DNA of 64,000 bases from CAUUJV01 sp963545565 (GTDB taxonomy: Bacteria > Actinomycetota > Actinomycetes > Actinomycetales > Bifidobacteriaceae): contig CAUUJV010000009.1 in the NCBI GenBank assembly GCA_963545565.1, positions 1-64,000 on the forward strand, read 5' to 3'. A program made the position numbers and the translations under genes. Below the pieces are notes generated by a model that did not search any database, was not told the DNA's origin, and was given only the letters and a program-made list of their open reading frames with translations. Positions 9,052-17,781 of this stretch are shown here, in pieces; the first letter of the stretch is position 1, and each line of letters starts with the position of its first letter.

Positions 9052-9063
9052 CTCACTAGTGAG
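9052..9063. repeat. Perfect 12-base palindrome at the end of fba
   Basis: CTCACTAGTGAG reads the same on both strands and ends 2 bases from the fba stop codon. There is no T run, so it is not a clear terminator. It could be a protein-binding site upstream of purA. Confidence 0.3.
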
Positions 9064-9065
9064 AA

Positions 9066-10124
9066 CTATTTAAGAGCTTTACCAGCAGAGCCAAGTTCCA
9101 CGCATGCTTCCACAACGCGCTTTGCCATGTTATTTTCAGCAGCGCGCCCCCATGAGCGTGGATCGTAATCTGATTTATCGCCCACTTCACCGTCTACCTT
9201 GAGCACTTTGTTGTAATTAGTGAACATATGATCTGCCACCGCGCGCGTAAAAGCATATTGGGTGTCAGTGTCAATATTCATTTTGACAACGCCATGAGAA
9301 ACCGCTCGGGCAATCTCATCTGCTGAGGAACCAGAGCCTCCGTGGAATACCAAATAGAACGGCTTATCTGCTGGAGTTCCGGGAAGTGTTGCGAATTCAC
9401 CCGCTTCAACCGCTCTAGCTACTCCATGCTGAATATCACCAAGCAAATCAGGGCGAAGCTGCACAATACCTGGCTTATACGACCCATGAACATTACCAAA
9501 AGTGAATGCTGCCATATAGCGGCCATTTTCACCTAGGCCAAGCCGCCGAGCAACTTTCAAAGCATCCTGCGGTGTGGAGTAGAGCTTTTCGTTAATATCC
9601 GCACGATGCCCGTCTTCTTCACCGCCCACAGTACCAATTTCAATCTCAAGAATAGTGTGAGCTTTATCAGATTTTTCAAGGAGTTCCTGAGCAATATCAA
9701 GATTCTCGTCAAGAGAAACCGTGGAACCATCCCACATATGAGATTGGAATATAGGCTCGTAGCCATGTGCAACTTGTTCTGCTTCCATGTCAAGCAGAGG
9801 GCGAACCCAATCGTCTAGATACTGTTTCGCACAATGATCTGTGTGCAAGGCCACCGTGATATTTGGATACTGTTTAGCTACTTCATGTGCAAAAGCCGCA
9901 AATGCAAGTGAACCCGTAACGCGATTCATTACGCGTTGCCCTGAGAGATATGCTGATCCACCCACAGAAATCTGGATAATCCCATCGGACTCTACCTCAG
10001 CCAAACCCTGTAAAGCAGCGTTGAGAGTCTGTGTGCTTGTTACATTGATTGCAGGAAATGCATAACCGCCCTTGCGAGCAGAATCAAGCATATGGGCATA
10101 TTTTTCAGAAGTAGCAATCGTCAT
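9066..10124 (-). CDS. fba: Class II fructose-1,6-bisphosphate aldolase
   Basis: Zinc-dependent aldolase for fructose-1,6-bisphosphate, interconverting it with dihydroxyacetone phosphate and glyceraldehyde-3-phosphate. The 352-residue protein has the metal-binding LHTDHCAK near residues 92-99, the EIEIGTVGGEEDG segment, GNVHGSYKPG, and the phosphate-binding VFHGGSGSS. ATG at 10124 is preferred: the protein then starts MTIATSEKYAHML as in the family, while an upstream in-frame start at 10190 adds 22 unlike residues. The ribosome site is weak. In organisms with the bifid shunt this enzyme serves gluconeogenesis and remaining glycolytic flux. Confidence 0.94.
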   Translation of the reverse strand: MTIATSEKYAHMLDSARKGGYAFPAINVTSTQTLNAALQGLAEVESDGIIQISVGGSAYLSGQRVMNRVTGSLAFAAFAHEVAKQYPNITVALHTDHCAKQYLDDWVRPLLDMEAEQVAHGYEPIFQSHMWDGSTVSLDENLDIAQELLEKSDKAHTILEIEIGTVGGEEDGHRADINEKLYSTPQDALKVARRLGLGENGRYMAAFTFGNVHGSYKPGIVQLRPDLLGDIQHGVARAVEAGEFATLPGTPADKPFYLVFHGGSGSSADEIARAVSHGVVKMNIDTDTQYAFTRAVADHMFTNYNKVLKVDGEVGDKSDYDPRSWGRAAENNMAKRVVEACVELGSAGKALK

Positions 10125-10199
10125 ATTTTCATTATGGCTGCACCATAGCCCAATACACACTATTTTTAGCGACTTTGTGAGCGAAAACACAGATAAACA

Positions 10200-10234
10200 A
10201 ATGCTCTGGAAACTTGCGATAAGCCCAGAGCATT
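10200..10234 (-). terminator. Intrinsic terminator of the amino acid ABC importer operon
   Basis: AATGCTCTGG (10200-10209) pairs perfectly with CCAGAGCATT (10225-10234) across a 15-base loop. On the minus strand it lies 44 bases past the solute-binding protein stop and is followed by a T-rich tail. Confidence 0.7.
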
Positions 10235-10277
10235 CTGCCTACAAAACCGGAATTACTAATCAAAACTACCGGATTAC

Positions 10278-11177
10278 TTAAACTTCCCCACCTTCAACAA
10301 CGATGTCATCCGCATCTACGTCAGTGCCATAGACGGATTTTAGTGTTGCGTTGTAGTCCTTATGGAAGAAGTTCTGCTTGCCCAACTTGACAATCTCTTT
10401 GTTAATCCACTTGAGAAGAGCAGTATTGCCTTTCTGCACTGCTGGAGCAATAGTGCTGATATCGCCTAGGCTCTTGATGCCCACAGTGTAGCCCTTATTG
10501 GACTTTGCCCATGCCATCACCTCAGTATTATCTGTGGAGAATGCGTCACCGCGACCATCAAGCAAAGCATTATATGCATCTGCATACTGGTCATATTTTT
10601 GAAGCGTGATATTTGGATAATTATCTTCGAAGTACGTTTCTGCAGTGGTTCCCTTTGCAACGATGAGAGTCTTACCCTCAAGCTGTGAGACATCGGCAAT
10701 CTTTGCATTTGTTGGTGAAACAACACCTAAGGAGACCTTCATATACGGCTTTGCAAAGTCTACCTTCTGCGCACGCTCGGTTGTTACCGTAAAGTTTGCC
10801 AAGGTGATATCAACCTTGTTGGAAGTCAAAACGTCTACACGAGCAGCTGGATCAACGGACGTAAACTCAACCTTAACGCCCATATCTTTTGCCAAGCGCT
10901 TCGCAAAGTAAACATCGTATCCTTGGTAATCGCCATTCTTATCAACATAACCAAATGGAGCTTTATCTGAGAAAACAGCAACTTTAAGTTTTCCAGATTT
11001 TTTAATTTGCGCGATAGTACGAGCGGTGCCAGCGCTGCTTGAAGAATCTGAGCTATCTGAGCTTGCTTCGCTTGGCGTTCCACTCACACTGCATGCAGCC
11101 ATAGAAATCGCCATGACAAATGCTGCTCCTGTAGCTAAAGTATTTCTGATAATCGTTGAAATATTACGCTTTTTCAT
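10278..11177 (-). CDS. Polar amino acid ABC transporter, substrate-binding lipoprotein
   Basis: A 299-residue lipoprotein with a basic N-terminus, a hydrophobic segment and the lipobox SMAACS, so Cys29 should be lipid-anchored outside the membrane. A Ser-rich linker follows, then the family 3 periplasmic-binding fold: IKKSGKLKVAVFSDKAPFGYVDK, GYDVYFAKRLAKDMGV, DITLANFTVTTERAQKVDFAKPY. These motifs point to glutamate, glutamine or a similar polar amino acid; the ligand is not determined. AGAGAGG precedes ATG 11177. It is the last gene of the importer run (two permeases, ATPase, binding protein), 120 bases after the ATPase gene. Confidence 0.9.
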   Translation of the reverse strand: MKKRNISTIIRNTLATGAAFVMAISMAACSVSGTPSEASSDSSDSSSSAGTARTIAQIKKSGKLKVAVFSDKAPFGYVDKNGDYQGYDVYFAKRLAKDMGVKVEFTSVDPAARVDVLTSNKVDITLANFTVTTERAQKVDFAKPYMKVSLGVVSPTNAKIADVSQLEGKTLIVAKGTTAETYFEDNYPNITLQKYDQYADAYNALLDGRGDAFSTDNTEVMAWAKSNKGYTVGIKSLGDISTIAPAVQKGNTALLKWINKEIVKLGKQNFFHKDYNATLKSVYGTDVDADDIVVEGGEV

Positions 11178-11297
11178 GTAATACCTCTCTACCTTTTCTA
11201 TCTTTCCTTCTCAATAAAAATTTCTCAATGAAGCTTCTCAATAAAAACTTGATAAAGATCTCACATAGATAAATATTGCGACCTTAAGTAGCCGTTT

Positions 11298-12134
11298 TTA
11301 TTCATGATGCGGGCGTGAATACTCAAAAGTATTTAAGAATTGCTGAGCTCGATCTGTTCGAGGATGAGTAAAGAAAGCATTAGAATCATCAGACTCTTCA
11401 ACAATGCTTCCGCCTTCTAGCAGGATAATTTTGTCTGCCACTGCACGAGCAAACTGCATTTCGTGAGTCACAATAAGCATGGTTTGCCCTTGTTCAGCAA
11501 GCTCAAGCATTACATCAAGTACTTCTCGAACCATTTCCGGGTCAAGCGCTGCAGTGATCTCATCGAAGAGAAGAATCTCAGGGTGCAAAATTAAAGCTCG
11601 GCAAATCGCAACGCGCTGCCGCTGCCCACCCGAAAGCTCATGCGGCCATGAATCTGCACGATCTGCAAGACCTACACGCTCAAGCAGAGCCCTCGCTTCC
11701 TTCTCTACTTCATCTTTTTGACGCTTCTGCACTAACAAGGGCGACATCGTGATGTTGCCCAAGACCGTCTTGTTGGGAAATAGGTCATAACTTTGAAACA
11801 CCATTCCAATACGGGTTCGCAATTCACTAGAGCGCTGCGAACGGCCACTTTTCTGATTACCAGGATGCCCAGTCTCGATTACTTGACCATCTATGGAAAT
11901 AGTTCCACCCTGAATTGGCTCAAGACCAGCGATAGCACGTAAAAGTGTGGATTTTCCAGACCCAGAAGGGCCTACTACAACGAGCACTTTGCCCTGCGAA
12001 ACTTTAAAAGAAATATCATTAAGCACCGGAGAATCAGCATTTTCATACTGCTTAACGAGATGAGAAACCTCGAAATCAACACCCGCTTTGTTTAGACTTA
12101 GAGCGTCTGCAGTTTTTGTAGTCAGATCAGTCAT
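11298..12134 (-). CDS. Polar amino acid ABC transporter, ATP-binding protein
   Basis: A 278-residue ABC ATPase that powers the adjacent importer. The Walker A GPSGSGKST is at about residues 54-62, followed by the Q loop MVFQSYDLFPN, signature LSGGQRQRVAI, Walker B ILLFDEITAALDP and the switch histidine in VTHEMQ. Tandem-type GlnQ/GltL homology is clear. ATG 12134 overlaps the end of the second permease gene, so the pair should be translationally coupled. An in-frame start further upstream would lie inside the permease gene and was rejected. Confidence 0.93.
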   Translation of the reverse strand: MTDLTTKTADALSLNKAGVDFEVSHLVKQYENADSPVLNDISFKVSQGKVLVVVGPSGSGKSTLLRAIAGLEPIQGGTISIDGQVIETGHPGNQKSGRSQRSSELRTRIGMVFQSYDLFPNKTVLGNITMSPLLVQKRQKDEVEKEARALLERVGLADRADSWPHELSGGQRQRVAICRALILHPEILLFDEITAALDPEMVREVLDVMLELAEQGQTMLIVTHEMQFARAVADKIILLEGGSIVEESDDSNAFFTHPRTDRAQQFLNTFEYSRPHHE

Positions 12135-12801
12135 GTGACCACCTCTTTTCAAGACGGCGAGCCACAATCGACAATGGCCAGCACACAAAGAAATACATAA
12201 GGAAAATAACGCCATAGATCCACAGCGTTCCTGTTGGATAGTTAAATCGGTTGGCGTCAATAATCTGCTGGCCAACCTTAATGACTTCAACCACACCGAG
12301 GAGCACAGCAAGAGACGTTGTCTTTACGATGCGCGTTGCAAGATTTACCGAGCCCGGAAGAAGACGACGAATAGCTTGCGGCAGAATAATGCGACCAAAA
12401 GTCTGGGAAGGTGAAAAGCCAAGAACATAAGCAGATTCATACTGCGACTGCGAAATAGACTCAATAGCACCTCGTACCAGGTCGCCAAGCTCAGCTCCAC
12501 CCCACAGCACGAAGACAAGAATGCACGCAGCCTCAGCGTTCAAATTGATATTCCATGCACGTGAAAGACCATAAAAAGCTATAAACAGCAAAGCAAGCTG
12601 AGGCATAATGCGAATAAAATCCAAATATATACGCATAATCACGCGCACTACTCGATTCTTCAACGTCATAAGCCATCCCACAAGCAAACCAACAGGAATG
12701 CTTAAGCCCACAGAAAGGGCTGCAATCCACACAGTAGTCCACAAGCCCTGCAACAAGCGCAAGAAAACACCAGGCTCAAAAAGAAGGTTAACGCCGCTCA
12801 T
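12127..12801 (-). CDS. Polar amino acid ABC transporter, permease (second)
   Basis: A 224-residue inner-membrane permease of the HisM/GlnP type. It has about five hydrophobic segments and the cytoplasmic EAA-like loop ESAYVLGFSPSQTFGRIILPQA that docks on the ATPase. ATG 12801 has an AAGGAAG ribosome site and overlaps the end of the first permease gene by 14 bases. It overlaps the ATPase gene at the other end. The two permeases differ in sequence and should form the heterodimeric channel. Confidence 0.92.
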   Translation of the reverse strand: MSGVNLLFEPGVFLRLLQGLWTTVWIAALSVGLSIPVGLLVGWLMTLKNRVVRVIMRIYLDFIRIMPQLALLFIAFYGLSRAWNINLNAEAACILVFVLWGGAELGDLVRGAIESISQSQYESAYVLGFSPSQTFGRIILPQAIRRLLPGSVNLATRIVKTTSLAVLLGVVEVIKVGQQIIDANRFNYPTGTLWIYGVIFLMYFFVCWPLSIVARRLEKRWSHD

Positions 12802-13444
12802 AATCGAACTTCCTTTCAAGCCATGTTCCAAACAAGGAAATAGGAAGCAAAATAATCAAATATGTAATTATGAGCAAGAACAGCGATTCATACGTGTTGT
12901 ACTGCGTGCCCATAAGGTCTTTGGTCATGTACATAACGTCTGCGAGCGCAATGGCAGAGACGACAGATGACTCTTTCACCAGGAAAATAACATTTGCTAC
13001 AACGCCTGGAATTGATGTGCTGACTGCTTGAGGCACGATAATTCGTGACAGCGTTTGCCACCTGTTAAAGCCAAGTACATATGCGGATTCGCGCTGCACA
13101 TTCGGTACGCTCTCGAAACCGGCGCGTATGGATTCTGCCATATATGCCCCACCGAGGAATCCAAGACCAACAATTGCACACATCTGTGCTGACAGCACCA
13201 CTCCAAGCTTGGGCAGGCCAAAATACAAGAAGTAAAGCTGCACGAGAAGCGGCGTGTTACGACTCAGCTCAACGTAGAACCGCACAATCTGATACGCCAC
13301 GGGAATACGAGAAATTTCAATACTGGCACACAGAACTCCTACTGCGATTGCAAGAATGATGCCGAAGAACGAAATATTAAGCGTCATCAAACCGCCATTA
13401 ACAAAATATGGTGCATATCTGGCTACAAATAACCAATCAAACAT
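12788..13444 (-). CDS. Polar amino acid ABC transporter, permease (first)
   Basis: A 218-residue inner-membrane permease of the HisM/GlnP family, first gene of the importer operon. The EAA-type loop is ESAYVLGFNRWQTLSRIIVPQA, and VELSRNTPLLVQLYFLYFGLP is the family signature near residue 75. ATG 13444 is chosen because a strong AAGGAGGT ribosome site lies 9 bases upstream; an in-frame start at 13510 has none. The gene lies just downstream, on the same strand, of tRNA-Gly. Confidence 0.92.
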   Translation of the reverse strand: MFDWLFVARYAPYFVNGGLMTLNISFFGIILAIAVGVLCASIEISRIPVAYQIVRFYVELSRNTPLLVQLYFLYFGLPKLGVVLSAQMCAIVGLGFLGGAYMAESIRAGFESVPNVQRESAYVLGFNRWQTLSRIIVPQAVSTSIPGVVANVIFLVKESSVVSAIALADVMYMTKDLMGTQYNTYESLFLLIITYLIILLPISLFGTWLERKFDYERR

Positions 13445-13565
13445 TGAATTATGCACCTCCTTTGCATGGCGATTTACTTCCTCTAATACTTTAAAAGCCA
13501 AGTGTTGCAAAACATGGAAAATCCCGAATTTTGGCTATAGGAAAAACTAATAGAACGTAAAAGAG

Positions 13566-13636
13566 AGCGGGCGACGGGAGTCGAACCCGCCTCTGGAGCT
13601 TGGGAAGCTCCCATTCTACCGATGAACTACGCCCGC
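13566..13636 (-). tRNA. tRNA-Gly (anticodon CCC)
   Basis: The minus strand folds into a full cloverleaf: acceptor GCGGGCG pairing with CGCCCGC, D arm, anticodon stem GGAGC/GCTCC with loop TTCCCAA, and a T arm with GTTCGACTC. The CCA end is not encoded and the discriminator is T. The length is 71 bases. Confidence 0.93.
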
Positions 13637-13811
13637 GAAGACGGTGCTCTCCTACTTGCACAAATGCACAAAAATGCACAGCTCAAGCGCATAACCCAAG
13701 TTCACAACCTGAGCGCACAACAAAGCACGACATTCAGTGTAGCATCCCATCAGTATTGGCGTTTTATGATAGACCGTAGGTTATTCAAAAAACACAAAGG
13801 GGTGTTACAAA

Positions 13812-15175
13812 ATGACGACGAATGAGAGCACACACAAAGAGCTTGCCAGCCCGAAGATTCTATGGCTTTTCGCTGTCGGGCAGCTCGGATGGCCAATTCT
13901 TTCAGGAATTATCAGCAATTGGCTTGTTTACTATTATCAGCCAAGCCAGGATTTACAAGACCGTGGCATGCCTATTTTTATCACCCAAGGTGCCATTGTT
14001 CTAGGCTTAACAGTCATTGGTTTGATTACTGCAAGTGGGCGTTTAATTGACGCATTCCTTGACCCATGGATTGGCGGAAAATCTGATGCTTGCAAACACC
14101 CACTTGGCAGACGCATGTCATGCGCTGGGCAGCTATTCCATTTGGCGTTATCACAACGCTTGTGTTCGTTTCACCAGTGAATCATGAGTCCTTTATCAAC
14201 AACGTTGTGCTCTTCGTGCTTGTGCTCGCATTCTACTTCTGTATGACGTGCTATTGCACCCCGTTCAACGCTCTTATCCCAGAGCTCGGCAGCACACAAG
14301 AACTGCGCATCAATGTTTCTACCTCAATTTCCACTACATTCTTTATTGGTACAGCAGTAGCTTATTTGGTACCAAATATTGCTGGATTGCTACCTCAAAG
14401 CCTTGGATACGCCAATAGTTTCCGCATAACTGTGGGAATCTTGAGCATTATTGCAATCATCTGCATGCTCGTGCCGACTTTCACCATTGACGAGAAGAAA
14501 TACGCCAAAATGGAGCCTTCCACAATCGGTGTTTGGGAAAGCCTTAGCAACACTTTCAAAAATCACGATTTCCAAATTTTCATCAGCTCTGGTGTGCTTT
14601 ACTGGATTGGCTTGACTATGTTCCAAACAGGTATGCCGTTCTACATCACGCAACTCATGGGCTTTGACGATTCCATGACTTTTGTGTTCTTCGCAGGCAT
14701 GACTGTTCTCTCGCTCGCCTTCTACCCCGTGGTGAACATTCTGGCAAAGAAGACCGGAAAGAAGCCGCTCGTAGCTTGCGCATTCATGATTTTTGTTGTT
14801 GGCTTCCTTTTGACCTCTCAGTCAGGAAAGTTCGGCATTCCGGGCATCGTATGGGCTGTAGGCATGATGATTCTCGCTGCTATTCCGATGGCAATTCTTG
14901 GTATTCTGCCACAAGCTGTTCTCGCAGATATTGCGCAGTCTGACTCTATTAAGACTCAGCAGAACCGTGAAGGCATGTTCTACGCTACTCGCACGTTCAG
15001 CATGAAACTCGGCCAATCTGTGGCAATGATTCTGTTTACTTCTCTGGCACTAGTGGGATCTGCTTCTGATGGGTACCGCATTACCGCAATTGTGGCAGCA
15101 GTTCTGTGCCTCGGCGGCGGACTCATCTTCACGCGGTACAACGAGAAGAAGGTCATAGCAAGCCTTAGCGAATAG
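13812..15175 (+). pseudogene. GPH/MelB-type sugar:cation symporter, frameshifted
   Basis: Two overlapping frames together encode one glycoside-pentoside-hexuronide family symporter. Frame one (13812 to about 14115) gives the N-terminus with GRLIDAFLDPWIGGKSDACKH..GRRM, and frame two (about 14117-15175) continues with MRWAAIPFGVITTLVF and the remaining helices to a C-terminus ending ASLSE. The shift is explained by loss of one base near 14113-14122; restoring one base gives about 454 residues, the usual family length. AAGGGGTG precedes ATG 13812. The intact protein would import a sugar or glycoside with a cation. As read here translation stops at 14180. It may be a real null allele or a sequence error. 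Confidence 0.85.
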
Positions 15176-15214
15176 GAAAATAGGCGAATAGCTTGGAAGC
15201 GCCCAGTGCCTCAC

Positions 15215-15247
15215 CCTGCTCCTCAGAGGAATGCTTCGAGGAGCAGG
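15215..15247. terminator. Bidirectional hairpin between convergent genes
   Basis: CCTGCTCCTC (15215-15224) pairs with GAGGAGCAGG (15238-15247), ten base pairs with a 13-base loop, between the ends of the symporter pseudogene and htpX. No T run follows on either strand, so termination efficiency is uncertain. Confidence 0.5.
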
Positions 15248-15269
15248 CTCGGGCTTATTCATCAATTAT

Positions 15270-16229
15270 TTATCGACGGCCGGCCTGACTATAAGGCTCA
15301 AATCCAGTACCTTCCATAGGTTGGCCGGCTGCTTGAGCCGCTTGATTCATTGATGCAGTACCATACATTTCTTCCTGCATATGCATTAGACGAGCTATGC
15401 GATCTTCTGTTTTAGGATGGGTTGAAAAGAGTTGGTTGATGTCAGCTGCGCGGAAGGGACTTGCAATCATAACGGCAGAGACGTTTTGAGTCGCATTCGT
15501 TTTGCGCATCGGCTGGGCTTCAACACCATTCGTAATCTTGTTCAGGGCAGAAGCTAAAGCTGCTGGGTCTTCAGTGAGTTTGCTTCCATCTTCATCAGCA
15601 TCATATTCACGAGTACGTGAGATTGCCATCTGAATTAGCGATGCACCTATTGGAGCCAAAATCATAGCAAGTAAAGCCCCAATTCCACTCCCACGATCTT
15701 CACGGTCGCTTCCAACACCGAAATACATCAAGGAATAGCCCAAATACGTAATTACCATCGACATAGCTGAAGCGATAGAAGACGTCAGAATATCATGGTT
15801 ATACACATGCATCAACTCATGACCAAGAACACCACGAATTTCGCGATTATCGAGCATATTCAAAATGCCTTCAGTGCAGCACACGGCCGCATACTTTTCG
15901 TTACGTCCGGTTGCGAAAGCGTTAGGTGATTGCGTTGGGGCAATATAGATGCGTGGCATTGGTTTGCCAGCCTTTGCGCTTAATTCACGCACAATCGCAT
16001 AAAGATTTGGCGCCTCCTGCTCAGACACTTCGCGAGCGTGCATAGAAGCGATGGAAAGCTTATCAGAAAACCAATAGCTGCCTGCTGTCATCGCAACAGC
16101 AATGAGCACATAGAAGCCTAAAGTGGACTGACGACTACCGGTCAAGAACCAGATGACCATAATCAGAGCCCACATAAGCCCAAACAGCACAACAGTCTTG
16201 AGACCATTTGCATGACCGTGAATCTTCAT
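15270..16229 (-). CDS. htpX: HtpX-type membrane zinc metalloprotease (M48)
   Basis: A membrane-bound protease of 319 residues that degrades damaged or misfolded membrane proteins. It has two N-terminal hydrophobic helices, the zinc motif HELMH in GVLGHELMHVYNHD (about residue 136), two further hydrophobic segments, and the third ligand glutamate in SRTREYDADEDG. The last 60 residues include the family segment FSTHPKTEDRIARL. Its ATG overlaps the stop codon of the upstream reductase gene by one base, so the two are translationally coupled. Confidence 0.93.
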   Translation of the reverse strand: MKIHGHANGLKTVVLFGLMWALIMVIWFLTGSRQSTLGFYVLIAVAMTAGSYWFSDKLSIASMHAREVSEQEAPNLYAIVRELSAKAGKPMPRIYIAPTQSPNAFATGRNEKYAAVCCTEGILNMLDNREIRGVLGHELMHVYNHDILTSSIASAMSMVITYLGYSLMYFGVGSDREDRGSGIGALLAMILAPIGASLIQMAISRTREYDADEDGSKLTEDPAALASALNKITNGVEAQPMRKTNATQNVSAVMIASPFRAADINQLFSTHPKTEDRIARLMHMQEEMYGTASMNQAAQAAGQPMEGTGFEPYSQAGRR

Positions 16230-17677
16230 TACTGGCCAATCTTACGCATTAAATCTGCATCAACAACTTTGATATGCTCACGCCCAGCTTTGGCGCCCTC
16301 GGCACGCTCATACGCATCCACACGCTTCCATGAAGCATAATCAAGCGGTTTAACACCTTTACCTTGCAAATAAGTCAATACGTCTGCAGCATCCGGATTC
16401 GTTGCTGTACGACCCTTAACATCAGAAGCAGCCCAATCGGCGAGAATATTGTCAACAGTTTCGAGCGCATCAGACTTAGTGGAGCCAATGAGCCCAACAG
16501 GACCACGTTTTGCCCAACCGGTAGTATAAACACCTGCGAGCTGCTCACCGCCTTCCTCAAGAGTTGCCGTATAAACGCGGCCATTCTCGTTCATGAGAGT
16601 ATAGCGAGATTCGTTATAAGGAATTCCAGTCACTTCTGCTGGCTTGTAGCCGATTGCATGGTAAACAGCTTGAACTGGATACTCATCAAATTCTTCGAGA
16701 GAAGTCATAGTGCCATCTGCAGCCGTAGATGTACGCTGAACACGAATACTAGAAACAGAACCATCTGTACCCTTAATCTCAACCGGATTAGCGTTAAAGT
16801 GCAGATAATATTTACGCCGTGCAGGATCACCGTTGAAATCAACTCCGCCAGCATCAGCCATGTCCAAAGCCATATCTTTCACAACGAAAAGCTCTTCAAC
16901 CATCTGGCGAGTGAGTTTGTCAGATCCCGCAACCTCAAGCGTTTCTTCATCGAGTTCAAAATCTTCTTCATTGACAATAATCTGTACGCCTGGAAGTGCT
17001 TCAAGTTCACGCAGCTCCTGCACGGAGAACTTCGCTTGAGCCACTCCACGGCGAATAAACACATGAACTTCTTGAGCCTTATTTACGCCGATTCCGTCAT
17101 ATACGTTCTGAGGAATATCGGTACCTAACAAATCATCCGGATATCGAACCAGCAAACGAGAAACGTCCATTGCAACGTTTCCACCGCCAATAACAGCAAC
17201 ACTTTTAGCCTCAAGCAGCCATTCAAGTGGAGCCGATGGATAACCGTCATACCATTCCACAAAGTGAGCAGCACCGAATACATTCTTAAGATCGTGACCC
17301 TCAATACGCAATGGGCGATCATCAACAGCGCCTGTTGCGAAAATAATCGCATCGTAACGAGAGTGCATTTCATCAAGATCGATATCTTTACCAAATTCAA
17401 CGTCTGCGATGAGGCGAATCTGGGGATTATTCAAAGTCTTTTCAAGAGCACCCATAATGAACTTAATAGCAGGGTGGTCAGGGGCTACACCATAACGCAC
17501 AAGACCGAATGGCACAGGTAGTTTTTCATACAAATCGATGGTGGCTTGTGTGCCAATACCAAGCTCTTCTCCACGCTGAGCAAGTTGACGCAGAAGAATA
17601 TCAGAGGCATACACACCTGCAGGGCCAGCACCCACAACAGCTACTCGTAAGGAACGCATTTCATTTGTTTCAGTCAT
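16229..17677 (-). CDS. FprA-type NADP-ferredoxin/adrenodoxin reductase family protein
   Basis: An FAD flavoprotein of 482 residues that moves electrons between NADPH and ferredoxin or flavodoxin. The FAD motif VVGAGPAGVYAS is at about residues 13-24; the NADPH motif VAVIGGGNVAMDVSRLL is near the middle, and GWAKRGPVGLIGSTKSDA is the family C-terminal FAD contact. ATG 17677 has a TAGGGG ribosome site; an in-frame start at 17698 lacks one. It is coupled to htpX by a stop/start overlap. The protein partner is not visible in the window. Confidence 0.9.
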   Translation of the reverse strand: MTETNEMRSLRVAVVGAGPAGVYASDILLRQLAQRGEELGIGTQATIDLYEKLPVPFGLVRYGVAPDHPAIKFIMGALEKTLNNPQIRLIADVEFGKDIDLDEMHSRYDAIIFATGAVDDRPLRIEGHDLKNVFGAAHFVEWYDGYPSAPLEWLLEAKSVAVIGGGNVAMDVSRLLVRYPDDLLGTDIPQNVYDGIGVNKAQEVHVFIRRGVAQAKFSVQELRELEALPGVQIIVNEEDFELDEETLEVAGSDKLTRQMVEELFVVKDMALDMADAGGVDFNGDPARRKYYLHFNANPVEIKGTDGSVSSIRVQRTSTAADGTMTSLEEFDEYPVQAVYHAIGYKPAEVTGIPYNESRYTLMNENGRVYTATLEEGGEQLAGVYTTGWAKRGPVGLIGSTKSDALETVDNILADWAASDVKGRTATNPDAADVLTYLQGKGVKPLDYASWKRVDAYERAEGAKAGREHIKVVDADLMRKIGQ

Positions 17678-17704
17678 AACCCCTACCCTATCGAACAAAA
17701 TGAA

Positions 17705-17732
17705 TCCGCGCCATGCTTATGCACAACGCGGA
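17705..17732 (-). terminator. Probable terminator downstream of the HtrA gene
   Basis: On the minus strand TCCGCG and CGCGGA (17727-17732 and 17705-17710) form a 6-base stem with a 16-base loop, followed by a T-rich tail. It lies about 50 bases after the HtrA stop codon. Confidence 0.45.
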
Positions 17733-17781
17733 CTTCATTTAACTTTATCTCTTACAATTTCTTACAGAATTGTTTTTTATT

